From: Candidatus Melainabacteria bacterium | GTDB lineage: Bacteria; Cyanobacteriota; Vampirovibrionia; Obscuribacterales; Obscuribacteraceae | Direction of reading: 5' to 3' | DNA length: 64,000 bases | NCBI GenBank assembly: GCA_003153555.1 | Contig: PLZS01000064.1 | Span: 1 to 64,000 of the forward strand | Shown here: piece by piece, positions 18,283 to 27,532 of the stretch | Layout: each line of letters begins with the position of its first letter | Position numbering within the stretch: position 1 is the first letter of the stretch | Translations under genes and position numbers: made by a program | The notes under the pieces: generated by a model | The model's database searches: none | The model's input: only the letters and a program-made list of their open reading frames with translations | Told to the model about the DNA's origin: nothing

Positions 18283-18897
18283 TTACGGCTTAGTGGAACC
18301 TTTTGACGAAGAAGCGTTTTCTTTTGCTTCGGAATATTCAGCCTCAACCGCTGGTGACACCGGCAAATTGTTTTTCTTGAGGATCGCAAATGCTCTCTCA
18401 TAGTGCGCTACCGACTCCGCATAATTCTTTGCCGCTGCACTGACGCGAGCCAAGCCAAGAATTGACTGAACCAAATCAGCATGCTCCAAACCTAAAGCTT
18501 TCTCATGTATAGCCAAACTCTGCTTGTAGAGGCGATCGGCTTGCGCACCATCACCTTGAGCGTAATAGAAATCAGCAAGATTTGCGGTCGTCTTTGCGAG
18601 AGATGGATCTTGCTCGCCTAGCTTCTGCGCTTCCGCCACAGCAGCTTGATAACTCGCTTCCGCCTTTTTTAAATCTCCAGCCGCTTTGGCTGCATCTCCG
18701 TCCGAGCTCAGCTTTTGCCAGATAGCCTGGTCGGTAGCTGTAGCAGTCGAGGCTGTCGAAGTATCAGGAGCTCTTTCGCAGCCGGGGTGGACCAACTGAG
18801 ACAGGTGGTACCTTATTACATTTGGAGTGCAGGCACTGATCGTGATGCCAAGCCCTAAAACACAAATACCGGCTCTCAACAACTTCTGCAAATGCAT
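18283..18897 (-). CDS. TPR lipoprotein
   Basis: A 204-residue protein whose start is fixed by AAAGGAG seven bases upstream. The signal (CVLGLGITISAC) has lipobox ISAC. After an alanine/threonine-rich linker come TPRs of the kinesin-light-chain type (DLKKAEASYQAAVAEAQKLG, LYKQSLAIHEKALGLEHADL, SVAHYERAFAILKKNNLP), ending in a Ser/Lys tail. It is likely an envelope scaffold. No enzymatic residues are seen. It is divergent from the polyQ ORF region and convergent with nothing. Confidence 0.8.
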   Translation of the reverse strand: MHLQKLLRAGICVLGLGITISACTPNVIRYHLSQLVHPGCERAPDTSTASTATATDQAIWQKLSSDGDAAKAAGDLKKAEASYQAAVAEAQKLGEQDPSLAKTTANLADFYYAQGDGAQADRLYKQSLAIHEKALGLEHADLVQSILGLARVSAAAKNYAESVAHYERAFAILKKNNLPVSPAVEAEYSEAKENASSSKGSTKP

Positions 18898-19093
18898 TAT
18901 TAACTCCTTTCAGACCCGTCAATGGCGGGATTCTCATAACACCAGCAGCCCTTGGCACAATTCAGCGAACGGCTCTGGAGCAATTGAGCGTACATCAATT
19001 GGCTCCCGAATATAAGAGACGGGGCTAAGCTGTGAGAGGAAATTCAACAATTCATCCGCTTCGATTTACTTTCCCAGCTTGCTGTTCGGAAAA

Positions 19094-21070
19094 CTAGTGC
19101 CCTGACAGAAGCCATGGCAGCGAGATCGGTTGTGATCCCTTCGCATGGATCCATCCAATGGGAACTGCGTTTGTTCGTTTTGCCATCGACAAACCGCCTT
19201 GCTTCAGCGTGTAAATATCAGACGAATTTATTGCATCGTGCTTTGGTGAAAGGAACAACTCTCGATGCCCTGCTGAAGCGAAATTAGAAACACTAAGTCC
19301 GTTATCTGTAACGAAAGACTTAGAAGAAAAAACGATGTCGCTAACAGAGTCCTTAACCAAAATGACGCACAGAAAAGTGTGCCCGTCCTTTGTCCAGTAA
19401 GCAAGGTGGTCACCTTGCTCATAGCTTGGTTCACCCAACAATTCAAGCAGGGCTTTTTTATTCATCCCGAGTTTCGCTTTTGCTAGCGCGATACCTGGGA
19501 CAATTAAAGTTGAATTGACTTGAGATTCGTCATGCTTGTCGGTACTAAGCGCAGTCTTAGATGAAGACGTGCTAGATAAAGGGGCGTTAGCAGCGCTAGA
19601 CGAATCAGAAGAACTGATTCTATTAGTTGGAGCAAGAGCACCAACTTCCCACCAACGGGAAGCTTGACCGCCACTAGCAGACGACACGACACCTACAGGC
19701 AGTTCACTTCCATGCGACTTGGCAATTACTGAAAAGCCACCACCGCGAAGAGTCATCACTGAATCAATGGTTCTCTTTACAGGCTCCGAAAACTTGCTCG
19801 CGTTGTTCAAGTAATTTGCCAGACTTATCGCATTTTCCGTTTTAAAGGCAGGAGACGAGAATGCGATTTCAGCTACCGTGTTCGCATTTAATAACACACT
19901 AAGAAAGTAGCGGTGATCCGCTGTCCAGTAAGTTATTACGTCCCCTTTGCTGGACGTTGGCTTTCCTAGTAATTGCAAAACTTCACTGGCAGTCATACCA
20001 AGTTTCATGCGAGCAACGGACTTAGTTGGCACGATCAAGATTCGAGGGTTGACTGGCTCTGGTTTCGCATCCTGAAGTGTAATCCCATATTTTTGCTCGC
20101 TTGTAACCGTCAATTCCCGCCTTGGTGGTGTCACGGACGGAGCCTCGGAAACGTGGTCTTCAGTCTCTATACTTCTTGAGTCAGCCTCTAGTCCAGGTCT
20201 AGGCGAAGTAGGTTTGGCTGCGATCAAGACGTCGTTACCAGTCCACTGACTTTTCATTACTGGTGTTTGCAAAAAACCCCGTTCTCTCAAAACTGTATCT
20301 TGCACGCTATCTTTTAAGCTGGCGAACATTTGTCCCAACGTTGTAGATGTGCCCTGCTTTTTTAGAGCGTCTAGCAGAGCAGCGGTAAAAACGCCGTTGG
20401 GTAATTTCTTGCTTTCCCATGAAATTTGATCTTCTTTGCTTGAAGCAATGACCAACTGTCCAGAACCAGCGCTAAACTCACCGACATCCACGCCTGTTCG
20501 GACCAATCCTTTGCCACCACTTTCAGTGGCGCCGCTGTGACAAGCGTCGAGAAAGATTACTACTCGGTCGCAATGAACGCGGTCCTTTATATCGTGAGCT
20601 AATCGCTGCATCGGTATGCCTGTCGTGTACAGATCATTAACGTCCGTGTCATAGGCAATTAAATAGTTTTGCCCGCCAATATCAAGCTCAGAACCGCTGC
20701 CATGAGTAGAAATGAATATAACGACTAGATCGTCGGGATTTGCCACGTGGGGAAGCCACTTATTTCCCAGGTCAGAAAGTATTCGCCGTTGCGTAGCATC
20801 CTTATTGAGAAGAACGCGTACATGATCTGGGGCAAAGCCGGCATCATGTTTTAAATATTCCGCAAAATCAGAAGCGTCTTTTGCTGAATATTTCAGATCT
20901 AAGGCGGAATTACTAAAATCACTAATGCCGATAACCAAAGCCCATTTATCGCGAATTGGACGATTGGGCGGCGGCGACTCTCCATCCGCAGCGAAAGAAC
21001 CCAAGCCCGTAAAGACAACCGTTAGAATTGCTACAACATAGCTGACAGAGAGCTTTAGCAGGTGTTTCAT
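19094..21070 (-). CDS. exported caspase-like peptidase (orthocaspase) with duplicated C-terminal domain
   Basis: A 658-residue protein with a signal peptide (VAILTVVFTGLGSFA). Residues of about 40-260 form a C14 caspase domain: KWALVIGISDF, catalytic His in VIFISTHGSGSE, catalytic Cys in VIFLDACHSGA. Both dyad residues are intact, so it should be active; family members cut after Arg/Lys. The tail contains two copies of a module of about 110 residues starting LIVP...KLGM, with LLGKPTS or LLGEPSY, then YWT, LSVLL or LCVIL, and ending in a glycine-rich strand. The LGMxxxEVxxLLGxP core resembles the BamE/SmpA fold. A serine-rich linker separates the copies. Being exported, it acts outside the cytoplasm. 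Confidence 0.85.
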   Translation of the reverse strand: MKHLLKLSVSYVVAILTVVFTGLGSFAADGESPPPNRPIRDKWALVIGISDFSNSALDLKYSAKDASDFAEYLKHDAGFAPDHVRVLLNKDATQRRILSDLGNKWLPHVANPDDLVVIFISTHGSGSELDIGGQNYLIAYDTDVNDLYTTGIPMQRLAHDIKDRVHCDRVVIFLDACHSGATESGGKGLVRTGVDVGEFSAGSGQLVIASSKEDQISWESKKLPNGVFTAALLDALKKQGTSTTLGQMFASLKDSVQDTVLRERGFLQTPVMKSQWTGNDVLIAAKPTSPRPGLEADSRSIETEDHVSEAPSVTPPRRELTVTSEQKYGITLQDAKPEPVNPRILIVPTKSVARMKLGMTASEVLQLLGKPTSSKGDVITYWTADHRYFLSVLLNANTVAEIAFSSPAFKTENAISLANYLNNASKFSEPVKRTIDSVMTLRGGGFSVIAKSHGSELPVGVVSSASGGQASRWWEVGALAPTNRISSSDSSSAANAPLSSTSSSKTALSTDKHDESQVNSTLIVPGIALAKAKLGMNKKALLELLGEPSYEQGDHLAYWTKDGHTFLCVILVKDSVSDIVFSSKSFVTDNGLSVSNFASAGHRELFLSPKHDAINSSDIYTLKQGGLSMAKRTNAVPIGWIHAKGSQPISLPWLLSGH

Positions 21071-21091
21071 GTTTGCACTATTCCTCGGTAT

Positions 21092-22207
21092 CTATGCATT
21101 TTCAACAATTCTTTTCCAAGCCGGAAGCGAGCCCTGTAAACCACCGTTTATTCGCTGAATGGCAGTTTCGATTTCAAGCCGCACTTCAAACTCGGAATCC
21201 TGCACTGCAGACTCCAGAAACGGCAAGGATTGAGCAGTGCCCACTTCCGCGAGAAATCGTGCTGCTCGCCATCTAACCAATTTATTTTTGTCTGCCAGTG
21301 CTTGACACATTGAGGATTCGGCTGTTACATCACCGAGATCAGAAAGCGCATCGCCAGCGGTGCGCTTGACGCCGACGGAAGAGTCATTCAAGAGGACCTG
21401 ACAAAGAGGCTCGACAGCAGCACCACTTCCTGAGGCACCTAAGGCAGCGGCAGCTAACCTTCTGACTTGATGGTGACTATCGCGTAACGCGATAATGAGT
21501 AATGGCAGAACGCTTTCGCTGGTGCCCATGTCTTGAACAGCTCTTAACCGAGTGCTCCAATCGGAAGCATTGAGATCTTCCTGCCAAGACTTTAACGATC
21601 GCTGCACCGCATGCGGTACTGTTTTGCCTAGCGCTGACTCCTCCAGCTCCAGGAGCGCCTTCTCATTAATCACACCGATAATCTCTTCGGCCACTTCTTG
21701 CGCGATTTCATGCGGTGTTCCATAGCGCACACCGCGTTCAGCCCAGTATCGCTCTTGCAAAAAATCTGCCTTCATTTGTTCTTGAATGCGCATCGCTGCC
21801 TCGTTGAAACGCGCTCCAAGTGACACACGATGCTCCTCATTAGGTCCGACGACTTTCACTTGTATCGGAATACCACGAAAAGTTTGCACAAAAACATTGA
21901 CCTGCCCGTCCTTTTCCGACGATTGAGATAACGAACCCGATTGCTCCGAGTGATCACCACGGAGAAAGCGTGTCGCACTGTCAAGGATTGGCTGCCAGTC
22001 TGCAGTCGGCTTACGATTCAAGGTGACAAAGTCATTACAAACAAAAATACTCTGCACACCGCTTATCTCTAGTAATTTTTCCACCCCCGCTGGGCAGCCT
22101 TGATGCTGTTCAGCCGTGTATGTACCAGGCTTACCAGCCATCGAGTCGAGAAGATTCAACTTCATGCTGTTGGGATTAGGGGTGGTTTCAATCGATTTTA
22201 TTGGCAT
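21092..22207 (-). CDS. Nfu N-terminal domain plus HEAT-repeat protein (CvfC/YpgR type)
   Basis: The ATG at 22207 follows GAGG by five bases. Residues 1-85 match the Nfu/NifU N-terminal domain (IETTPNPNSMKLNLL, ISGVQSIFVCNDFVTLNR). A middle region (FRGIPIQVKVV, RYWAERGVRYGTPHEIAQEV) is followed by about five HEAT repeats (LPLLIIALRDSHHQVRRLAA, LVRWRAARFLAEVG). This combination is that of conserved virulence factor C / YpgR proteins of Firmicutes. The C-terminal Fe-S-binding CxxC domain of true Nfu scaffolds is absent, so iron-sulfur delivery is not implied. The gene ends 21 bp upstream of the caspase-like gene on the same strand and may be co-transcribed with it. Confidence 0.8.
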   Translation of the reverse strand: MPIKSIETTPNPNSMKLNLLDSMAGKPGTYTAEQHQGCPAGVEKLLEISGVQSIFVCNDFVTLNRKPTADWQPILDSATRFLRGDHSEQSGSLSQSSEKDGQVNVFVQTFRGIPIQVKVVGPNEEHRVSLGARFNEAAMRIQEQMKADFLQERYWAERGVRYGTPHEIAQEVAEEIIGVINEKALLELEESALGKTVPHAVQRSLKSWQEDLNASDWSTRLRAVQDMGTSESVLPLLIIALRDSHHQVRRLAAAALGASGSGAAVEPLCQVLLNDSSVGVKRTAGDALSDLGDVTAESSMCQALADKNKLVRWRAARFLAEVGTAQSLPFLESAVQDSEFEVRLEIETAIQRINGGLQGSLPAWKRIVENA

Positions 22208-22408
22208 GCGTGCCTCAAACCAGTAACGTTGAATCCCAGAATAACATCGTTCCCCCATCCACTTCCGCTAACTATGCACGAAAGGCAGAGTTTCTAACAA
22301 ACTGAGACTCATAGTTCAACTGGCGAAATGTTATAACCAGACCTAACCTGGGCAACCCCACATATGTAGTAAAATCAGGCGGGTCAAGCTCCTATTTTGT
22401 GGCTTTCT

Positions 22409-25036
22409 GTGTCGAAAAAACAAGCATTTTCATCTTGTATCTCAACTGCCGTGGTAGCGATAGCGCTTCTTAGTTTGTCTTCATGTTCTCAAACAAAAAC
22501 TGGCACTGATGCGTCTAAAGCCAACACTAATGCGCCAAACGCTGCAGGAACGACAACTTCCAGCACGGTGAATTCCCCAGATGGACCGGTTCAAGAGGTG
22601 AAAATCACTGTTGGACCATTCGATATTCATCGTAAGTATCGTTCAATGGAAGGTCCATATATTAGCGAGACGCTTAGAGTTTCAGACATGCTGGCTAGCA
22701 AGCAGATCTCAGTCGGCGAGTCCCAAGTCAAATTTGTAGAACAGGGAAGTAAGCCATCCATGATGGCGAGCGCCGATCACAGCGCGCCGATCAGCAATGT
22801 TATTCATTCGACCGAACCGAAACAATTGATTTGGGCTAAAGGTGTGAAACTGATAGTGCTAGATGAGAATGATAAGCCATTGCCGACCGCGGAGTTTATC
22901 TGCCATTTCAATGTTGATGTCGATCCCCGCAACACTGTTTTTCCTGAAGTGCACACTGGCAGTTCAAGGCTCTTTACGCTAACTCAGGGCCAAACAGATT
23001 TTCGTTTTCCAGAAGGCTATGGTGTTCCACTTTCTAGTAGTGAATTCCTGCATCTGACGTTTCAAGCAGCGAATCGCACGACCTCGGAACATCGAAGACT
23101 CAAACATCTTTGTACTCTCGACTTCATCAAAGACTCAGACCTGAAGAAGCCGCTGAAGCCGTTGTCTTGGTACACACCCTATGTGGCGGTCGTGCTGGAT
23201 AAAAAATCAGCCGACGATGATTTGGGAACACATGGACCAAATTGCATGGTCATGTCGACCGGCGAGAATGCACCAAATGCGGTACCGGGTTCAATAGTAA
23301 ACGATTCCAAAGATCGAAAAATGACAGGGCATTGGAAAGTGCCGCCAGGCGTGCATCCATATACATCACCGATTTCGGAAGAACGGGACTACGGATTCGC
23401 TAGCGAAGATCGAATCGTTCATGCTGTCTGGACTCACGTGCATCCTCTATGCAAGCAGGTCTCACTGATGATCTGCGATGGAGTTAAAAAGACTCCATTG
23501 TGGACAGTCGATATAAAAACAAAAACGGATCACGGACTAGAAATCGCAAACATTGGAGACCTGTATTTTAAAGAAGGTGTTTTGCTTCCGAAAGGAAAAC
23601 ACTTCGAAATCGACTCAGTCTATGACAACGTCACAAAAGACACGCACGATTCAATGGTGTCGCAAGGCATCTTTTTTGAGGACCATAAGTTCGTCAAGCC
23701 GAATTGGGACAAAGAAGTACAAGTTGCTGACTCCAGCAGTGGTTCAACTACAGAAGATTATAACGGTGCGGATCGATACAGCCTCTTTAATGCGCATAAC
23801 GACGGACCATTACTCACGCAACCGAAAGAATTGGAAATAACCACTTCAGTTGGTAAGTTGCATATGGTGCTCGATCCCACGATTGCTCCTCAACATGCGA
23901 CTCAAATGTACAAGCTCTTTAAAGCGGGAGCATTTGACGACACTGTCATGTTGGTCTACCAGCCAAACTACATTTTTCAAACTGGTTCAATTGATTTGAA
24001 GCATGATACGAAGAAGCCGGTCTCAATGGAAATGACCAACATGCTTCGTCGTCTGCCGTTGGAAACTGCGGCTCATGAGCAGGGCAGAGGACTGCATCGC
24101 AAGTGGGCGCTAACGATGGCCCGCTCACACGCTGAAGACTCCGCTGTCAGCTCGTTCTCCATCCTTCTAAATGACGCTCCCCACCTTAACCGCAATTACA
24201 CCGTATTCGGGCGGCTGCTACCAGATGCGATCACGGTTGCCACCATGAAAAAGATGATCGCCACGTGGGAGAAATCGCACGCTTATATCATCAGCGCGAA
24301 AGACATGGGCAGCAAAAATCCAAGCTCAGAAGACATGAGTGCATTGGCGTCTTCCGCGATAGAGAAATTGTCTGGGGGAAGCGGTACCAAACAATCTTGC
24401 AAAGACGAACTATATTGTGGAATCAAACCAACGACGGCTCCGACTATAGTGGCGAAGACTCCGATTGACGAAACATATCCGCTATTCAATAAAAAGTCTG
24501 ATGGTCCATTGCTGTCTTCCGCCAAGACCGTGGCAATGAAAACCTCTGCCGGTAACATTCACATGGTCTTGGATCCAGCTCTTGCTCCGATAAACGCTAC
24601 GCAGATGTACAGGTTGTTTAAAGCGGGTGCTTTTGACGGCACGAGCATCGTCAGGTACGAACCAAATTTTGTCTTGCAGACGGCTCTCGCTGAAACCAAG
24701 GAAGATCGAAACGGAAGACTGTCAGCGCATGTAACATCGATGCTTAGACGTCTGCCATTGGAGACTGAAGCTCAGAAGACTGGTAAAGCGTTGCACAAGA
24801 AGTGGATTCTCTCAATGGCACATGGAGACGATCCTAATTCAGCAGTGACTTCGTTTTCTATCCTCCTGGGAAATGCGCCCCACTTAGACAACAAATACAC
24901 AATCTTCGGACACGCACTGAGCGATCCTGAAACAACCAAGACCTTGGAAAAGATCGAAGCAGAGTGGACAAAGAAGCATCCATACATTCTAAGCGTTAAC
25001 GACGATCACGCTTCGATTGCTTCCTCTCAACGTTAG
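22409..25036 (+). CDS. lipoprotein with H-x-H domain and two cyclophilin-like domains
   Basis: The GTG at 22409 gives a lipoprotein signal (AVVAIALLSLSSC); a TTG at 22397 is possible. About residues 60-430 form a domain with WKVPPGVHPYT, IVHAVWTHVHPLCKQVSLM and VYDNVTKDTHDSM. The H-x-H and late Met recall the copper-binding half of peptidylglycine monooxygenases, but this is inference. Two cyclophilin-type modules follow (about 480-630 and 700-860): TSVGKLHMVLDPTIAP / TSAGNIHMVLDPALAP, GAFDDT / GAFDGT, SSFSILLNDAPHLN / TSFSILLGNAPHLD. The F-H-R-V strand with the catalytic Arg of cyclophilins reads LVYQPN and VRYEPN, so prolyl isomerase activity may be lost. Confidence 0.75.
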   Translation: MSKKQAFSSCISTAVVAIALLSLSSCSQTKTGTDASKANTNAPNAAGTTTSSTVNSPDGPVQEVKITVGPFDIHRKYRSMEGPYISETLRVSDMLASKQISVGESQVKFVEQGSKPSMMASADHSAPISNVIHSTEPKQLIWAKGVKLIVLDENDKPLPTAEFICHFNVDVDPRNTVFPEVHTGSSRLFTLTQGQTDFRFPEGYGVPLSSSEFLHLTFQAANRTTSEHRRLKHLCTLDFIKDSDLKKPLKPLSWYTPYVAVVLDKKSADDDLGTHGPNCMVMSTGENAPNAVPGSIVNDSKDRKMTGHWKVPPGVHPYTSPISEERDYGFASEDRIVHAVWTHVHPLCKQVSLMICDGVKKTPLWTVDIKTKTDHGLEIANIGDLYFKEGVLLPKGKHFEIDSVYDNVTKDTHDSMVSQGIFFEDHKFVKPNWDKEVQVADSSSGSTTEDYNGADRYSLFNAHNDGPLLTQPKELEITTSVGKLHMVLDPTIAPQHATQMYKLFKAGAFDDTVMLVYQPNYIFQTGSIDLKHDTKKPVSMEMTNMLRRLPLETAAHEQGRGLHRKWALTMARSHAEDSAVSSFSILLNDAPHLNRNYTVFGRLLPDAITVATMKKMIATWEKSHAYIISAKDMGSKNPSSEDMSALASSAIEKLSGGSGTKQSCKDELYCGIKPTTAPTIVAKTPIDETYPLFNKKSDGPLLSSAKTVAMKTSAGNIHMVLDPALAPINATQMYRLFKAGAFDGTSIVRYEPNFVLQTALAETKEDRNGRLSAHVTSMLRRLPLETEAQKTGKALHKKWILSMAHGDDPNSAVTSFSILLGNAPHLDNKYTIFGHALSDPETTKTLEKIEAEWTKKHPYILSVNDDHASIASSQR

Positions 25037-25071
25037 GCAACTATCTAACTGTTCAAGGCGGGCGATGAATA

Positions 25072-27306
25072 TCAATCCTTACTGGCTTTGAAGCCAGCCT
25101 TTTTAAGAGCGCTGTTCAAATACTGGTCGTTTTTCATCATGCTCCAAACGAAACCACTGCGATAATTCTCTGTCATCAAAAGAATTGGACCTTGGTCAAT
25201 TCCTAGTGTTTCTTTGTCGACCCAACCAGAAGGTTTAGAACGATCAAACGTAGGATTGAACGCATCCTGAAAGCCGAGCGGTCCCATAATTTCTGGACGA
25301 TTTACATACCAGTTTTTCAGTGTCGGCATGACGAGTTCGGGAGCGAAAGGCAGAGACGCAGCAGCCGCAGTAGGAGCTATAGTGCCGTCATCAGGACCAT
25401 TCGGGAAGCCGCGGGCGTTATAACTTTTGAATTGAACCGGCGTACCATCTATGATTTTTACGACATCGCCAGGCCCATCAGAAGCTGTCAACCCCCAATC
25501 CAAAGCGCTATAGCCCTTCCATTTCATCGGATTTGCGATTGCGTATTGATTTTGGGCGATCGCAGCACGCCGGGAATTTTCAAAATAATCAAAACCCAAC
25601 TTTTGATTGGTGGCATCCTTGATACCACGATAGTCCATCCACACTTGTGTATATTGATGGCCAAACATCGGTCCGAATTCCAGACTTGGCTGCCCATTCA
25701 TTTCCACAACTTTGCTGGTCGACATAAACAAATCCCAAGCCGCTCCCGGCAGTGGATGAGTTGGAGACCCCATAGCAAGCAGCAGCAAGATCTGCGCTTC
25801 ATTGTAAGCTTGCCAATCTGACGAAATGAAACCATTTTCCGGCGTCCACCCCATCGACAAACGCCCTGTCGAATTGATCGCCCATGGCCAATCGACGCGC
25901 TTGTAGAGGTTATCGGCAAGTTCCCTGATTTGAACTTCTTTTGGACTGTTGCCATCGTAATAATTTTTGGAGAATAGAACGCCGCTCATTAACAAGGCGG
26001 TGTCAATGGTTGATAGTTCGTTGGTTCCTTGACGCAGACCGGTCTTAGGGTCCAGGAAATGATAGAAAAATCCATGGTCCCCGGATACACCAGTAGCCTC
26101 GCTGCCCTGTGGAGTGCTCGACAGGTTCTTCAAGACTTTCAACGTGTAATCAGTGGCTTCTTCGCGACTAATCCAGCCGCGAGTGACCGCAACAGGATGA
26201 GCCGTTAATGAGAATCCAACCGCAGCGATGCTTGCCGGTGAAGCGTCGGTGGATCGGTCTTTCGTCAGCCCTGTGTCTGGATCGCTTTGTTGTCTGAAGT
26301 ACTCAAAGTGCGACTTTTGGATCACATCAAGCATCTGCGTCTCATTAGCTGTGAGCTTGGGCGCGGAAAGATCTACCTCTTTTGCTCTACCTTCGTTTTT
26401 GGCCAGTATCTGAGCGATTATTGAGGCGGTGTCGCTGGGCGCAGAGCTTGGATTGCTCCAGGCGGCGCCTTTCTCCATTGCCAGATGAGCTCCGTCCAAA
26501 GCCGCACCAGTGACCATAAATGATGCCATCGAGTGCGCGACTTGCTCACCAGAGGCAAATCCCTTACCAGACAAAACCGAATTGCTCTCTGCACTGACCA
26601 AACCGCCAATTGCGCCACCGGCGGCGTTGCTTCCGACTCTGACGCCGATTCCGGTCAATGATGACTGGATTGCCGGGTCAGCAAGAGAGATTTTCAATCC
26701 CGATTCGGCGCCTGTGATGATGCCTTTTGTTGCTAATCCCATTGCCCCGAACGTTACTGCAGAGCTGGCGGCAGAGATGCCACGTTGCTCCCAAAAGTTT
26801 CTAGTCGGATCAGCCGATGGCGTCAAAACCAAACCGTAAAGCGCGCCGGCAACAGCCATTTTGGACGCTGGCGCAGCAAACCGCATAGCATTCGTCAGAC
26901 GTCCGGCTGTTGAAGCTTCTTCAGTGCTCAAAGCAAGGCTTTCAGCAATTTTGCTACCAAAGGGCAGCTTCTCGGCTACCGCTCCGGCTTTTCCTAATAG
27001 CGCGCCTGATGCTCGTTCCGTAAGCAGGAATGGGACAACCATTCCGAAGCCTGATCCGATTGTTTCCGCGAACCAAGATTTGCTGCCAAAGCCCGCTTCT
27101 TTGGGAGCATCAAACAGCTTGGGATCCGGAAGAATTTCGCGGTCAGCAACATGATTGACCAGTTGGGTGATTCCGTCCATAGGCGACTGAATGGCAGAAT
27201 GCAAGAAAGACTGGCCGGTTAGCTTGATCAGGCTCAGGGCGTCTTCTTGCTCAACTGGCTTGGCTTGAGGAGTCTTTTCGGTGGCGATAGGCCTGTCTAA
27301 ACTCAT
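25072..27306 (-). CDS. glycoamylase-like (GH144-type) glycosidase with Ala/Gly-rich N-terminal domain
   Basis: Residues of about 315-740 match the glycoamylase-like family: IQKSHFEYFRQQSDPDTGLTKD, ASIAAVGFSLTAHPVAV, DTALLMSGVLF, WPWAI, MGWTPENGFISSDWQAYNEA, YTQVWMDYRG, WGLTASDGPG, YNARGFPNG and DQGPILLMTENY. Relatives include beta-1,2-glucanases. Residues of about 75-290 are alanine/glycine-rich with amphipathic or membrane-like helices (GFGMVVPFLLTERASGALLG, AVTFGAMGLATKG) that are not part of the glycosidase; they may anchor or associate with membranes. There is no classical signal peptide, unusual for a glucan hydrolase. Confidence 0.8.
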   Translation of the reverse strand: MSLDRPIATEKTPQAKPVEQEDALSLIKLTGQSFLHSAIQSPMDGITQLVNHVADREILPDPKLFDAPKEAGFGSKSWFAETIGSGFGMVVPFLLTERASGALLGKAGAVAEKLPFGSKIAESLALSTEEASTAGRLTNAMRFAAPASKMAVAGALYGLVLTPSADPTRNFWEQRGISAASSAVTFGAMGLATKGIITGAESGLKISLADPAIQSSLTGIGVRVGSNAAGGAIGGLVSAESNSVLSGKGFASGEQVAHSMASFMVTGAALDGAHLAMEKGAAWSNPSSAPSDTASIIAQILAKNEGRAKEVDLSAPKLTANETQMLDVIQKSHFEYFRQQSDPDTGLTKDRSTDASPASIAAVGFSLTAHPVAVTRGWISREEATDYTLKVLKNLSSTPQGSEATGVSGDHGFFYHFLDPKTGLRQGTNELSTIDTALLMSGVLFSKNYYDGNSPKEVQIRELADNLYKRVDWPWAINSTGRLSMGWTPENGFISSDWQAYNEAQILLLLAMGSPTHPLPGAAWDLFMSTSKVVEMNGQPSLEFGPMFGHQYTQVWMDYRGIKDATNQKLGFDYFENSRRAAIAQNQYAIANPMKWKGYSALDWGLTASDGPGDVVKIIDGTPVQFKSYNARGFPNGPDDGTIAPTAAAASLPFAPELVMPTLKNWYVNRPEIMGPLGFQDAFNPTFDRSKPSGWVDKETLGIDQGPILLMTENYRSGFVWSMMKNDQYLNSALKKAGFKASKD

Positions 27307-27532
27307 GCTTCACCGCGCCAATCGTGGCGCTGCATGGAAATTCGGCAATCTGAAGTGGACGAGTGAATCGCCATTTCTTTCAACCTGAAGGTGTTGGGGT
27401 TGGGGTGCTGATGTTGCCTATGATAGGCAGCCCCCCAGGGGATGTCATTGGTGAAAGTACGAAATCTAGCGGATATTCCGAGACCGAGCAGGTGGGGAGG
27501 CAGATTATTCGCACAAGAAATTGACCGAACAA

